Shown here one piece after another: positions 25,284-33,427 of a stretch of DNA of 64,000 nucleotides (positions are counted from its first letter, which is position 1; each line of letters opens with the position of its first letter). The stretch comes from Poriferisodalis sp965237655 (GTDB lineage Bacteria > Actinomycetota > Acidimicrobiia > Acidimicrobiales > Poriferisodalaceae): contig NZ_CBDEGB010000002.1 in assembly GCF_965237655.1 (NCBI RefSeq), positions 2,046,001-2,110,000 of the forward strand, given 5' to 3'. A program made the position numbers and the translations under genes. The notes beneath the pieces are model-generated. The model was not told where the DNA came from and searched no databases. It saw only the letters and a program-made list of their open reading frames with translations.

Positions 25284-28200
25284 GCCAGCCCATACCTCCT
25301 GCCGATATCCGGGGCAACGACTGGCGCTCGCTTCCCGCGGCTCCAGCGGAGCATTTCGTGCCAGAGCGCTCGGTGAGCGTTGTGATCACCTACTTCGAGG
25401 CACCCGAGGCTCTCGAACTGACTCTTGCTGCTCTCGAGAGGCAGACGTACCCACGCGACCTCTTCGAGGTAGTAATCGTCGACGATGGTTCACGGGTAAC
25501 GCTGGAGACACCGTCACATTGCCCGTTCGAAATCCGAGTCGTGCACCAAGAGGATTTGGGTTTCGGCCTCGCGAGGGCCCGGAACACCGGGGTCAAAGCC
25601 GCTTCGAACGACATCATCGCGTTCCTGGACTGCGACATGATGCCCGAAGCCGGCTGGATGGCTGGGCACGCCCGCTGGCATCACGCCGCAAGCGACGTCC
25701 TGACGCTCGGTTTTCGGGCCCACGTCGACGTTGCAGGCATCGACGCAGACGCCGTCAGGAATCGAATCGGGTCGCTGTCCGACCTGTTCGCAGGCCGCGC
25801 TGTCGACAGACCGGAGTGGATCGAGTTCCACATGGTGCGCACCAATGAGCTCACCTCCGACGCCGACGATCTTTTTCGTGTCGTAACTGGCGGGAATCTC
25901 GGTGTTTCCCGCTCTTTCTTCGAACTTGTGGGCGGCTACGACGAATCGTTCACCCAATGGGGTTGCGAGGACACTGAATTCGGATACCGAGCCTTCACAC
26001 GCGGCGGTGTACTGGTTCCGGCGCGCGGCGCGATGTGCTGGCATCAAGGACCGGGGGCGGCGCCGAGCAGCGCCGAGAAGGCCAGCCTCGAGCTCCAACG
26101 GGCCAAGATTTCTCAACTCATTGCGCACCATGGCTTCAGGCAGGCGAAGCCTGGTCGGAGCTTCTCGGTACCGCAGTACGTCGTGACTGTGATTCCAGGC
26201 AGTGCCGATCCCGAAACACTGCTCGACACGATCGAGCGCATTCTGGGCAGCACCCTGCACGACCTTGTTGTCTGGATCAACGAGTCTCCGCACCGCCACG
26301 GCGGTGACGACCCGGAGTATGAGCGCATTCGACGGCTCGTCGCCGGAGATGCTCGCGTACAGTTCGGGCCTGATGGCGCAGCGACTGAGGCATTGGCGGC
26401 AGCGGCGTTCCATATCACGGTGCCCGCAGGCACAGAATTGGCCCAAGACGACCTGACGCGGCTCACTCGAACGCTCAAGTCGGCCGCACAAACCTCGCTG
26501 GACTTGGCAGATGGCAACAGGATCTCCCTCACTCGAGCTCGGTTTGTGCACCGGGCCGTGCGCACAGGAAAGCCGCTGGAGCACGTTGTGGCGGATGCCT
26601 CGTGCGAGGCACCGAAGAATCAACCGAAGAGCCAGTCGCCTCCGCCTGAGGGTGCCGAGCGGCCTGCGCGACCTGCGCGACCAGCGCGAAAGTCTGTGCC
26701 AACGCTGCCTCGACGGGAAGAGCCGAAGGCAGCAAAGGCGGCAGATTCCGCTGCGCGGGCTGATCGTCGCCGGACACATGCCATGAGGCAGTCCGTACGG
26801 CCTCCCGCTGCTGAACGAATCCAGAAGATTCGCGACATGTCCCGACGCTTCTCGCGGCAAGCGGCCCAGATTCGGAGTCGTGAAGAAGCGACACACTTCG
26901 CCCGCGCCGTCGGAGCCTGGGTCGGGGCGGCACTTGCGTGGCGATTGCGTTGGATCGCCTGGAAGCACCGGCAAGCCGCACGATGGCTGATGTGGAAGAC
27001 CCTGCGCGCCCAAAGCTGGGCCAGGCGCGCCTCCAGACGAACGATGTGGAAGACCCTGCGCGCCCAAAGCTGGGCCAGGCGCGCCTCCAGACGAACGATG
27101 TGGAAGACCCTGCGCGCCCAAAGCTGGGCCAGACGCGCCTCCAGACGAACGATGTGGAAGACCCGCCGGGCCCACAGGTGGACACGCCAATCCCTTGGTC
27201 CGTCAACCTTGGGAATCCAACCAGCGACCTATCGCCTCGGACCCCATCTTGTGGCGCGCGGAACAACGGCGAGCGAGATCTTCGAGGCTTCGAGTCGGGT
27301 CGATGACGAACTTGGACACGCGACACGGGCCGTACTGATCGACGACACCTCTGGCGCGCCTTTCGAGGCTGACGGCGCTTCAGTACGCATCATCAAGGTT
27401 GCCGACCTCGATCCCACTGCACGGGTGCCCGCTTTCGACGCCGAGCAGGTGAATCCTAAGAATTGGTCTTTGGAGTGCCGTCGTATGCCGGCGGCCCTTG
27501 GTCCTGTTGCGCTCCTGCCCGAAGAATTGGAAATCCGCAAGACGACAAATCCGGACAAGATCTTGGCCTGCCGCCGATTTCACCATGTGGTCGACATCGG
27601 GCTTTATCACGAGAGCACTCCACGGCGAGCCGCGTCGCTTGCCGCGCTCGCTGCAAGCGGCGTCGTAGTTCACGTCATCGACGAGGATCCGAATCTCCGA
27701 ACACTGCTCGGGCCCGATCTCTACACGTTGATGAGGGACCCCAAGATCCCAATGTCAAGCGAACAGGAGAGGGAATCGCTCAGTGTGGCCATGCGACGTG
27801 AGGCGTTGCGGAACCATTCGCTTCGAGTCCGGGCCCGCCAAGTGTTCGCTGTCGCTGACCTCGAGGCACCCGCGCCGCCTCTGGTCTCAGTTCTGCTGGC
27901 GTCCTGCCGTCCAGCGCTGGTCGAATCTGCCATCAAGAGTGTGGCGATACAGAGTTACCCACACATCGAATTGGTGTTGGCCCTGCATGGCGATGGCTTC
28001 GACCATGCTGAGATTGACGGCCTTCAACGGCGACTGCCCATCGCCAGCAAGGTCGTTCCAGTGCCCGCTTCCGCACCGCTCGGCGCCGTGCTGAATGCGG
28101 CCGTAGAGGCTTCGTCGGGCACCTTGCTCACCAAGTTCGACGACGATGACTTCTACGGTTCCGAACATGTGTGGGATCTCGTGCTCGCCCACGAATACTC

Positions 28201-28618
28201 ACGGGCATGCCTCGTCGGGAAGGCGGCCGAGTACGTCTATCTGGAACGCAGCAACCAGACGATCCACCGCTTTCGAGGCGGCGCCGAACGGCTTAGCTCC
28301 GAACTCAGCTTGGCCGGCGGCGCGATGATCATCTCCCGTAACGACCTCGACTCCATCCTTGGCTGGCAGGAAATCCCGTCTGGAGTCGACAAGGCCTTGA
28401 TCGAAGATGTCGTTGCCAGCGGACGTCGCCTCTACCGCACTCATGGCAAGGGCTATGTCTTGGTACGGCACGGCGACTCGCACACCTGGGGAGTCGACGA
28501 CGCGTACTTCGAAGAACAAGCCCAAGAAATCCGCGAAGGGTGCGACCTCGCGTTCGCCGGGATCTTGAGCGAGCCGTGTGACCCGCTGTTGGCCGGGAAC
28601 GATTTGCAACAAGACTGA
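25280..28618 (+). CDS. Large double GT2 glycosyltransferase with internal 54-nt repeat
   Basis: 1112 residues. Residues 30-270 form a GT-A glycosyltransferase: VSVVITYFEAPEALELTLAA, VVIVDDGS, FLDCDMMPEAGW with the metal-binding acidic pair, and GGYDESFTQWGCEDTEFGYR, the GalNAc-transferase-like C-terminal motif. Residues 430-640 are a basic, Ala/Arg/Pro-rich linker that holds three copies of MWKTLRAQSWARRASRRT plus a partial fourth. Residues about 870-1080 form a second GT-A domain (PLVSVLLASCRPALVESAIKS, TKFDDDDFYGSEHVWDL, GGAMIISRNDLDSILGWQEIP). It is predicted to be cytoplasmic and to work with the membrane proteins of this block. Bifunctional transfer of two sugars is an inference. It starts with GTG inside the previous stop. 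Confidence 0.85.
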   Translation: MSQPIPPADIRGNDWRSLPAAPAEHFVPERSVSVVITYFEAPEALELTLAALERQTYPRDLFEVVIVDDGSRVTLETPSHCPFEIRVVHQEDLGFGLARARNTGVKAASNDIIAFLDCDMMPEAGWMAGHARWHHAASDVLTLGFRAHVDVAGIDADAVRNRIGSLSDLFAGRAVDRPEWIEFHMVRTNELTSDADDLFRVVTGGNLGVSRSFFELVGGYDESFTQWGCEDTEFGYRAFTRGGVLVPARGAMCWHQGPGAAPSSAEKASLELQRAKISQLIAHHGFRQAKPGRSFSVPQYVVTVIPGSADPETLLDTIERILGSTLHDLVVWINESPHRHGGDDPEYERIRRLVAGDARVQFGPDGAATEALAAAAFHITVPAGTELAQDDLTRLTRTLKSAAQTSLDLADGNRISLTRARFVHRAVRTGKPLEHVVADASCEAPKNQPKSQSPPPEGAERPARPARPARKSVPTLPRREEPKAAKAADSAARADRRRTHAMRQSVRPPAAERIQKIRDMSRRFSRQAAQIRSREEATHFARAVGAWVGAALAWRLRWIAWKHRQAARWLMWKTLRAQSWARRASRRTMWKTLRAQSWARRASRRTMWKTLRAQSWARRASRRTMWKTRRAHRWTRQSLGPSTLGIQPATYRLGPHLVARGTTASEIFEASSRVDDELGHATRAVLIDDTSGAPFEADGASVRIIKVADLDPTARVPAFDAEQVNPKNWSLECRRMPAALGPVALLPEELEIRKTTNPDKILACRRFHHVVDIGLYHESTPRRAASLAALAASGVVVHVIDEDPNLRTLLGPDLYTLMRDPKIPMSSEQERESLSVAMRREALRNHSLRVRARQVFAVADLEAPAPPLVSVLLASCRPALVESAIKSVAIQSYPHIELVLALHGDGFDHAEIDGLQRRLPIASKVVPVPASAPLGAVLNAAVEASSGTLLTKFDDDDFYGSEHVWDLVLAHEYSRACLVGKAAEYVYLERSNQTIHRFRGGAERLSSELSLAGGAMIISRNDLDSILGWQEIPSGVDKALIEDVVASGRRLYRTHGKGYVLVRHGDSHTWGVDDAYFEEQAQEIREGCDLAFAGILSEPCDPLLAGNDLQQD
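26990..27151 (+). repeat. 54-nt in-frame tandem repeat, three full units and a partial fourth
   Basis: Units start at 26990, 27044 and 27098 and are nearly identical; a truncated fourth begins at 27152. Each encodes MWKTLRAQSWARRASRRT, a strongly basic segment with aromatic residues at a regular spacing, in the linker between the two glycosyltransferase domains. The near identity of the units at DNA level points to recent expansion. Confidence 0.95.
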
Positions 28619-28629
28619 CCTCGTGCCCA

Positions 28630-29637
28630 CTACGGCAGCCCTTGCGGGTGTCTGCAAAGGAATCGCCAATGGTCCGCGAGCATGTGCTTGAGGTCCCGCT
28701 GGGCACTCCACCCGAGTTCTGCGGCAGCTCGACTGCAGTCCGCCCATGACTCCGCGAGATCGCCGGGCCGACGCGCCACAACGTCGAATGGAATCTCCCG
28801 CTGAGTGATCTTCGACGCTGCCCGAACGACTTCATATACCGACGTACCGACCCCAGTTCCCAGGTTGAACACCCGGCTGCTGCGGTTGCCTAGGTCGGCG
28901 TTGAGGGCGGCGACATGGCCTTCAGCGAGGTCCATGACGTGCACATAGTCGCGGATAGGAGTGCCATCGGGGGTGCCGTAGTCGTCGCCGTAGATCTGAA
29001 GTCTGGAACGTGTGCCGAGAGCTACTTGCATGACGACTGGCACCAGATTTTGTGCTTCGCCAAGCGGATTCTCACCGATGTGCCCGGAGGAATGTGCCCC
29101 GACAGGATTGAAGTACCGCAGGAGCACTGACCGCATTTGTGAGACGGCTGCGGCGTCAGCGAGGATGCGCTCGCACATGAGTTTCGTGGCGCCGTAAGGA
29201 CTCTCGGGAACCACTGGCATTTCTTCGGTGATGGGCAATTCCCCAGCTGAGCCGTACACAACTGCGGAGGAGCTGAATACGAAGCGTGAAACCCCACGCT
29301 CTGTCGCCAGTTCAATGAGCGTCAGTGTCGAGTCGAGGTTCTTCCGGTAATACCGCAGCGGTTCCGAAACCGACTCGGGAACGCTCTTCAGTGCCGCGAA
29401 GTGAATGATGGAATCGATGTCATAGGCATCAAAGATCCGCCGAACCGTCAAGCGATCAGCGGCATCTCCATCGACGAATTCGAGCCGCCTCCCTGTCAAC
29501 CTGCGGAGTGCCGCTACGACACCGCGTTGGGCATTCGAGAAGTCGTCGAGAATCACTGCGTCCCTGCCAGCGGCGTGCAGCGCCACGACGGTATGGCTGC
29601 CTACGTAGCCAGCGCCGCCGGTCACCAGTGTCGTCAT
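28630..29637 (-). CDS. galE: UDP-glucose 4-epimerase
   Basis: A 335-residue extended short-chain dehydrogenase. The NAD-binding motif GGAGYVGSHTVVAL is at the N terminus, AALKSVPESVSEPLRYY is typical of GalE, and the catalytic Ser and Tyr-x-x-x-Lys are in FVFSSSAVVYG and SPYGATKLMCER. The later motif GTPIRDYVHVMDLAEGH fits too. It interconverts UDP-glucose and UDP-galactose, supplying the polysaccharide block encoded next to it; the enzyme is cytoplasmic. It is convergent with the large glycosyltransferase (11 nt between stop codons) and divergent from the DUF3048 gene. Acting on UDP-GlcNAc/GalNAc is an alternative that sequence alone does not exclude. Confidence 0.93.
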   Translation of the reverse strand: MTTLVTGGAGYVGSHTVVALHAAGRDAVILDDFSNAQRGVVAALRRLTGRRLEFVDGDAADRLTVRRIFDAYDIDSIIHFAALKSVPESVSEPLRYYRKNLDSTLTLIELATERGVSRFVFSSSAVVYGSAGELPITEEMPVVPESPYGATKLMCERILADAAAVSQMRSVLLRYFNPVGAHSSGHIGENPLGEAQNLVPVVMQVALGTRSRLQIYGDDYGTPDGTPIRDYVHVMDLAEGHVAALNADLGNRSSRVFNLGTGVGTSVYEVVRAASKITQREIPFDVVARRPGDLAESWADCSRAAAELGWSAQRDLKHMLADHWRFLCRHPQGLP

Positions 29638-29825
29638 CGGGCGACGATGTCGATCGTATGGCGTGACGCCCGAACAGTTGGTACGGACAACGACGGTTTC
29701 CTCGGGCTGGATCGCATCATGGAGGCGTTCGTACGCGTCGTCGACATCGTCGTCACGCCCGCGCTTCGAGCTCGCATTCTACTGGGGCGGCCGGAGCTAG
29801 CCCAGCGAGGCAATTCCTCTCGCCT

Positions 29826-29870
29826 TCGGTAGCGGGGCCCTCGGTAGCGGGGCCTTCGGTAGCGGTTTCT
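29826..29870. repeat. 15-nt tandem repeat, three units, in the galE/DUF3048 gap
   Basis: Three units (29826-29840, 29841-29855, 29856-29870) share TCGGTAGCGG; the last differs in the final five bases. The 334-nt gap between galE and the DUF3048 gene (29638-29971) otherwise holds the hairpin at 29892-29919 and no gene I can support. Confidence 0.9.
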
Positions 29871-29891
29871 GGATGGTTCACATGACACCGA

Positions 29892-29919
29892 GCGCACAAT
29901 GCCACCCGGTATTGTGTGC
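29892..29919 (+). promoter_or_regulatory. 12-bp stem-loop in the leader of the DUF3048 gene
   Basis: Bases 29892-29903 pair with 29908-29919 around an ACCC loop, with ten Watson-Crick and two G-U pairs in the plus-strand RNA. The two G-U pairs become A-C mismatches in the opposite transcript, so the fold suits a plus-strand RNA. As DNA it is also an imperfect palindrome and could be an operator. It lies 52 nt before the TTG start. Confidence 0.5.
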
Positions 29920-29971
29920 GACTGGCTAGGTGACCGCGGTGGCTCGGCTGCACATCTCAAGGAGCAGGACT

Positions 29972-31138
29972 TTGGAGCGTCTCCGCGAACTATTCGCCGA
30001 ACGCCGTATGGGCACGGCTCGGCGGTGCCACTCGGCAGGAGTTTGGCTGCCTTGGATGCTGCCGCTGCTCATCCTCACTGCATGCCAGAGCGTGACCGTT
30101 CCCGCGACAACTGCCACCGAACCCGCGACATCGCAACCACCCGCCACGGTCCAGACCCAGTCCACCGTTGTCGCTGCGTCCAGCCCGGTTCCGACAACTA
30201 CGACGACGTCCGTGGCTCCCACTCAATCTGAGGCCACTACGACCACAAATCCCCTCTACACCGCCCCGTTCACCGGATTGCCGACGGCGAACAAGATCGT
30301 GCGGCCGGCCGCCGTCGTGAAGATCGACAACCACCCCCGTGCCCTGCCTCAGTGGGGCATCAACCAAGCCGATGTCGTCTATGAGGAAATCGTCGAAGCT
30401 CGCCTCACGCGGTTCGCGGCGATCTTTCATTCCAACGATGCTGATCTGGTTGGCCCCGTTCGGTCTGCTCGCACTGGCGACTTTGCGCTGCTGTCGAATC
30501 TCAACCGACCCATTTTCGTGACCTCGGGTGCCAACGCGTACACGGCACGAGCCCTCCGCAGGGTCGACGCGGTCAGCATCATCGACGGAAGCACGATCGC
30601 CAAGGGTGTGTTCGAGCGCTCGTCAGCCAAGAGGGCACCCCACAATCTCATCACCGACACCGCTCGCATTTACGCCGCAGGCGCCGGCGAGGGCCGGACG
30701 CCCCCGGAGTACTTCCGGTTCCGGGGCGAAGGCGACACGCTGCAGCGAGCCACTGCCGTCAGCGGCGTCGACATCGACTTCGGGCAGATCGAAGCCTCCT
30801 ACCGGTGGGACACTGCCCTTGGCGGGTGGGCTCGCACTCAGAACGGCAGGGAGCACACAGACTTCGATGGCGTACGGATCGCGCCCGAGAACGTCATCGT
30901 GCAATTCGTGCGGTATCGCCAGAGCCCGGCGAATACGGCGACACCCGAGCCCGTGCTGACCGGCACCGGCGAGGCGTGGATATTCAGCGATGGCCAGGTG
31001 GTGCAGGGCACTTGGGAGCGGCTGTCCGAGCTCGACGTCACGGTGTTCCGTTCCGACAACGCCCTCATCGTGGCCCTCACACCCGGGCGCACCTGGATCG
31101 CGCTTGCCCGAGCGGGCTCCGCCGAAATGGTTCCCTGA
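29972..31138 (+). CDS. DUF3048-domain lipoprotein (YerB-like)
   Basis: 388 residues from a TTG. A lipoprotein signal with basic residues, then LPWMLPLLILTAC, ends in a lipobox with the modified cysteine; a Thr/Pro/Ser-rich spacer of about 60 residues follows, with runs of threonine. The DUF3048 domain then shows FTGLPTANKIVRPAAVVKIDNHPRALPQWGINQADVVYEEIVEARLTRFAAIF and VGPVRSARTGDF. The protein is expected on the outer face of the membrane; its biochemical function is unknown. TTG at 29972 is chosen because AAGGAG lies 7 nt upstream; ATG at 30008 is the alternative. An unusual stem-loop precedes the gene. Proximity to the polysaccharide block suggests an envelope role (inference). Confidence 0.85.
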   Translation: MERLRELFAERRMGTARRCHSAGVWLPWMLPLLILTACQSVTVPATTATEPATSQPPATVQTQSTVVAASSPVPTTTTTSVAPTQSEATTTTNPLYTAPFTGLPTANKIVRPAAVVKIDNHPRALPQWGINQADVVYEEIVEARLTRFAAIFHSNDADLVGPVRSARTGDFALLSNLNRPIFVTSGANAYTARALRRVDAVSIIDGSTIAKGVFERSSAKRAPHNLITDTARIYAAGAGEGRTPPEYFRFRGEGDTLQRATAVSGVDIDFGQIEASYRWDTALGGWARTQNGREHTDFDGVRIAPENVIVQFVRYRQSPANTATPEPVLTGTGEAWIFSDGQVVQGTWERLSELDVTVFRSDNALIVALTPGRTWIALARAGSAEMVP

Positions 31139-31188
31139 TCTGCGTTCTCTGATCGGCCTGATCGCAGCTACGACGCGGTGCCAGCGGC

Positions 31189-31614
31189 TCAGGCGAAGTC
31201 GTGACGAGGCACGTGCGACCACAGTCGCTCAAGGTCGTAGTACTCCCGGGTCGGTTCGTGAAAGACCTGTGCCACGAACTCGCCAAAATCGAGCAGGACC
31301 CACTGGGCCTCGTCCAGCCCCTCAGTACGGATCGGACCTTCGCCACCAGCGGCCTTGACGTGTTGTTCCATCAGTTCGGCTATGCGCCGCACCCGGCGCA
31401 CATTGGGCGCGCTCGCAATGACGAACCAATCGGTGATGGCCAGCACGTCACCCACATCGAGCACCACGATGCGCTCGGCCGACATCTCGGAAGCTCCATC
31501 CACGGCAGCCCGCACAAGCGGCGGGACGGTCGCGGCAGCGCTGCTTGGGACCGGCCCGACGGCGTGGATCCCGGTAGAAGCCGGGGACGCCTGCGGAACC
31601 GATGCCACGTTCAC
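31189..31614 (-). CDS. rsfS: Ribosomal silencing factor
   Basis: A 141-residue RsfS/Iojap protein with a poorly conserved N-terminal stretch of about 30 residues. The core is VVLDVGDVLAITDWFVIASAPNVRRVRRIAELMEQ and GLDEAQWVLLDFGEFVAQVFHEPTREYYDLERLW. It binds ribosomal protein L14 and blocks subunit joining when nutrients are low. It starts with GTG inside the nadD stop codon (GTGA), giving the common nadD-rsfS pair. In many actinobacteria the pair follows proA; here the sigma-factor and DAHP-synthase genes on the other strand separate them. Confidence 0.95.
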   Translation of the reverse strand: MNVASVPQASPASTGIHAVGPVPSSAAATVPPLVRAAVDGASEMSAERIVVLDVGDVLAITDWFVIASAPNVRRVRRIAELMEQHVKAAGGEGPIRTEGLDEAQWVLLDFGEFVAQVFHEPTREYYDLERLWSHVPRHDFA

Positions 31615-32204
31615 GGAGAATAGAGGCTGTGCCGGGTGATGTAGCTCATTACGGCGGGCGGCACGAGCCGGGCGACCTCCGGAGTCGCCTCCGATCGGGT
31701 GCGATGGACAAGCAGATCGCGCACCAATGTGGCCGACGCCTCGACGGGATCCATGAACACCGTCTCGGTGCGCCAGCCCTCGACATGAGCGGGTGGCTCG
31801 CTCCGCGGCTGCACCACCGCGAGCCTCACGCGCTCAGATAGCTCCGAGACTCGGTGCCAGGTCGGCAAGCCGCTCGCAGCGGCGGGGCCCACGATGAGCA
31901 CGGTCTCAATACCGGGACGCTCGAGCGCGATCACGGTGTCGATCGTGTAGGTCGGGCCGCCGCGCTCAATCTCGAGCGCACTCACGTCGATGCCGGCGAG
32001 ACCGCCGAAGGCCAGCTGCGCCATGGCCAACCGGTGGTTCGCCGGCGTCACCGAGCGCTCAGCGGATTTCTGCCACGGATTGTTCGCTACCACCACCTGC
32101 ACGATGTCGGTGCCCAACTGGTCCCGTGCGCAGATCGCGGCGGCGACGTGTCCGACATGGGGCGGGTCGAAGGTGCCCCCGAAGATCCCTTGTCGCGGCG
32201 GCAC
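31611..32204 (-). CDS. nadD: Nicotinate-nucleotide adenylyltransferase
   Basis: A 197-residue nucleotidyltransferase. GIFGGTFDPPHVGHVAAA is the nucleotide-binding motif with the HxGH-type His pair. VVVANNPWQKSAERSVTPANHRLAMAQLAFGG and the C-terminal DPVEASATLVRDLLVHR, in the position of the ISSTxxR motif, complete the family pattern. It converts nicotinate mononucleotide plus ATP to deamido-NAD in the cytoplasm. It starts with GTG and has a leaderless-type -10 (TACACT) 6 nt upstream, so it has its own promoter and is followed directly by rsfS. Confidence 0.95.
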   Translation of the reverse strand: MPPRQGIFGGTFDPPHVGHVAAAICARDQLGTDIVQVVVANNPWQKSAERSVTPANHRLAMAQLAFGGLAGIDVSALEIERGGPTYTIDTVIALERPGIETVLIVGPAAASGLPTWHRVSELSERVRLAVVQPRSEPPAHVEGWRTETVFMDPVEASATLVRDLLVHRTRSEATPEVARLVPPAVMSYITRHSLYSP

Positions 32205-32210
32205 CGCCGC

Positions 32211-32216
32211 AGTGTA
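32211..32216 (-). promoter_or_regulatory. -10 element of a leaderless-type promoter (nadD)
   Basis: TACACT on the minus strand ends 6 nt before the GTG at 32204. There is no Shine-Dalgarno. Confidence 0.5.
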
Positions 32217-32293
32217 GAGTCACGCTCCACATCACATAGGTTGCGTGCACCGAGGCACCGTTGCGTCATTGAGCAGGCCTCGCGTGTCGCTTG

Positions 32294-32560
32294 TTGCGCG
32301 CGCTGTGCGCCATGTGTTACGTTTGAACGTCCGCCCATAGCAGAGTTCTGCACGGCCCGGGTTCTCGGGCCTCGCATCGCATGCGGGCGTACAACCAAGA
32401 ACGGCGCCGCCACCGCGGTGGTGTCATGCCTGAGTCCGGGCTGAGTTGGCCTGCCGAGGGCAAAACATACCCGGTGCCCCCCACCGGGTCGCATGCACTA
32501 GGCGGCATGCAAATCGAAGACGAAGAAACCGGCTGCCCCCTGCCGGTTGGAGCGTGTGTC
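32294..32560 (+). promoter_or_regulatory. Promoter and hairpin-rich leader of the sigma-factor gene
   Basis: A weak promoter is possible: TTGCGC at 32294-32299 and TACGTT at 32318-32323, 18 nt apart. Three stem-loops follow: 32354-32359 with 32366-32371 (6 bp), 32469-32476 with 32482-32489 (8 bp, five-C loop), and 32527-32533 with 32542-32548 (7 bp). In-frame ATGs at 32381, 32426 and 32507 would make part of this coding. The low family similarity of that stretch favours a leader, but this is undecided. Confidence 0.4.
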
Positions 32561-33427
32561 ATGGATTCAGTTGGCCAGTACCTGAACGAGATCGGTGCGG
32601 TTGCACTTCTCACTGCAGAGGACGAGCGCATGCTCTCCCAGCAAATCGAAGCGGGACGAGATGCGCGGACGCGCCTTGACAGCGACGAGGAACTGTCCGT
32701 GGCCGAGCGGCGCGACCTGCGCAAGGCCGTGCAGACCGCCGCTGCCGCGCGTGACCGATTCATCCGGGCGAACCTTCGCTTGGTCGTGTCCATCGCGCGC
32801 CGCTATCCGCTGCCTCCGACGCTGGAACTGCTCGACCTGATCCAGGAGGGCAACCTCGGCCTCGAGCACGCAGTCGAGAAGTTCGACTGGCGGCGTGGCT
32901 TCAAGTTCTCCACCTACGCGACGTTCTGGATCCGCCAGTCGATTGGACGGGCGCTCGATCAGAAGGGCAGCCTCATCCGGCTGCCGTCCGATCGTTCCGC
33001 CACACTGCGAGCTGCGCTGCGCCACAACGGAGGCGACAGCGACTCACTCGACGACGAGAACGCGTGGCTGCAGCGGATCAGCACACCGACGTCGCTCGAC
33101 AAGACGGTCGGCGACGACGGCGACAGCGCGCTCATCGACCTCATCGGCGACGATGCGCCAGGACCCGAGCACTTCGCCATCGAATCGGATCGCCGCGGCA
33201 TGGTGATGTCCATGCTCGGCCGGCTGGACAAGCGCGCCCGCTATGCGGTGGCCCGCCGCAACGGGATCATCGACGGTGAGCAACGCAGCTACCGCGAGAT
33301 CGGCGAGGAACTCGGCGTAACTGCCGAAGCGGCACGCCGTCTCGTCAAGCGCGCCGTCGATGAGCTGCAGAGCCTCGCCGCTGACGGCGAGTTTGTAGAC
33401 ATCGATGCCGACGCCGACGCTGTCTGA
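32561..33427 (+). CDS. RNA polymerase sigma factor, sigma-70 group 1/2 type
   Basis: 288 residues from 32561. Region 1.2 is MDSVGQYLNEIGAVALLTAEDERMLS. Region 2 has LRLVVSIARRYPLPPTLELLDLIQEGNLGL and FKFSTYATFWIRQSIGRAL, the core-binding and -10-melting segments. Region 4 ends with RSYREIGEELGVTAEAARRLVKRAVDELQ, the -35-reading helix-turn-helix. It is likely an alternative, RpoD-like factor rather than the principal one, as it lacks the long N-terminal region 1.1. ATG 32561 is chosen because GGAG lies 8 nt upstream and region 1.2 starts there; in-frame ATGs at 32381, 32426 and 32507 would extend it. It overlaps the DAHP-synthase start by 23 nt. Confidence 0.9.
   Translation: MDSVGQYLNEIGAVALLTAEDERMLSQQIEAGRDARTRLDSDEELSVAERRDLRKAVQTAAAARDRFIRANLRLVVSIARRYPLPPTLELLDLIQEGNLGLEHAVEKFDWRRGFKFSTYATFWIRQSIGRALDQKGSLIRLPSDRSATLRAALRHNGGDSDSLDDENAWLQRISTPTSLDKTVGDDGDSALIDLIGDDAPGPEHFAIESDRRGMVMSMLGRLDKRARYAVARRNGIIDGEQRSYREIGEELGVTAEAARRLVKRAVDELQSLAADGEFVDIDADADAV

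Noticed and set aside
29634..29960. Small minus-strand reading frames (ATEGP repeats) between galE and the DUF3048 gene
   Set aside because: The sequence is Arg/Pro-rich with no ribosome-binding site, no family similarity and biased by the 15-nt repeat; it looks like non-coding sequence.
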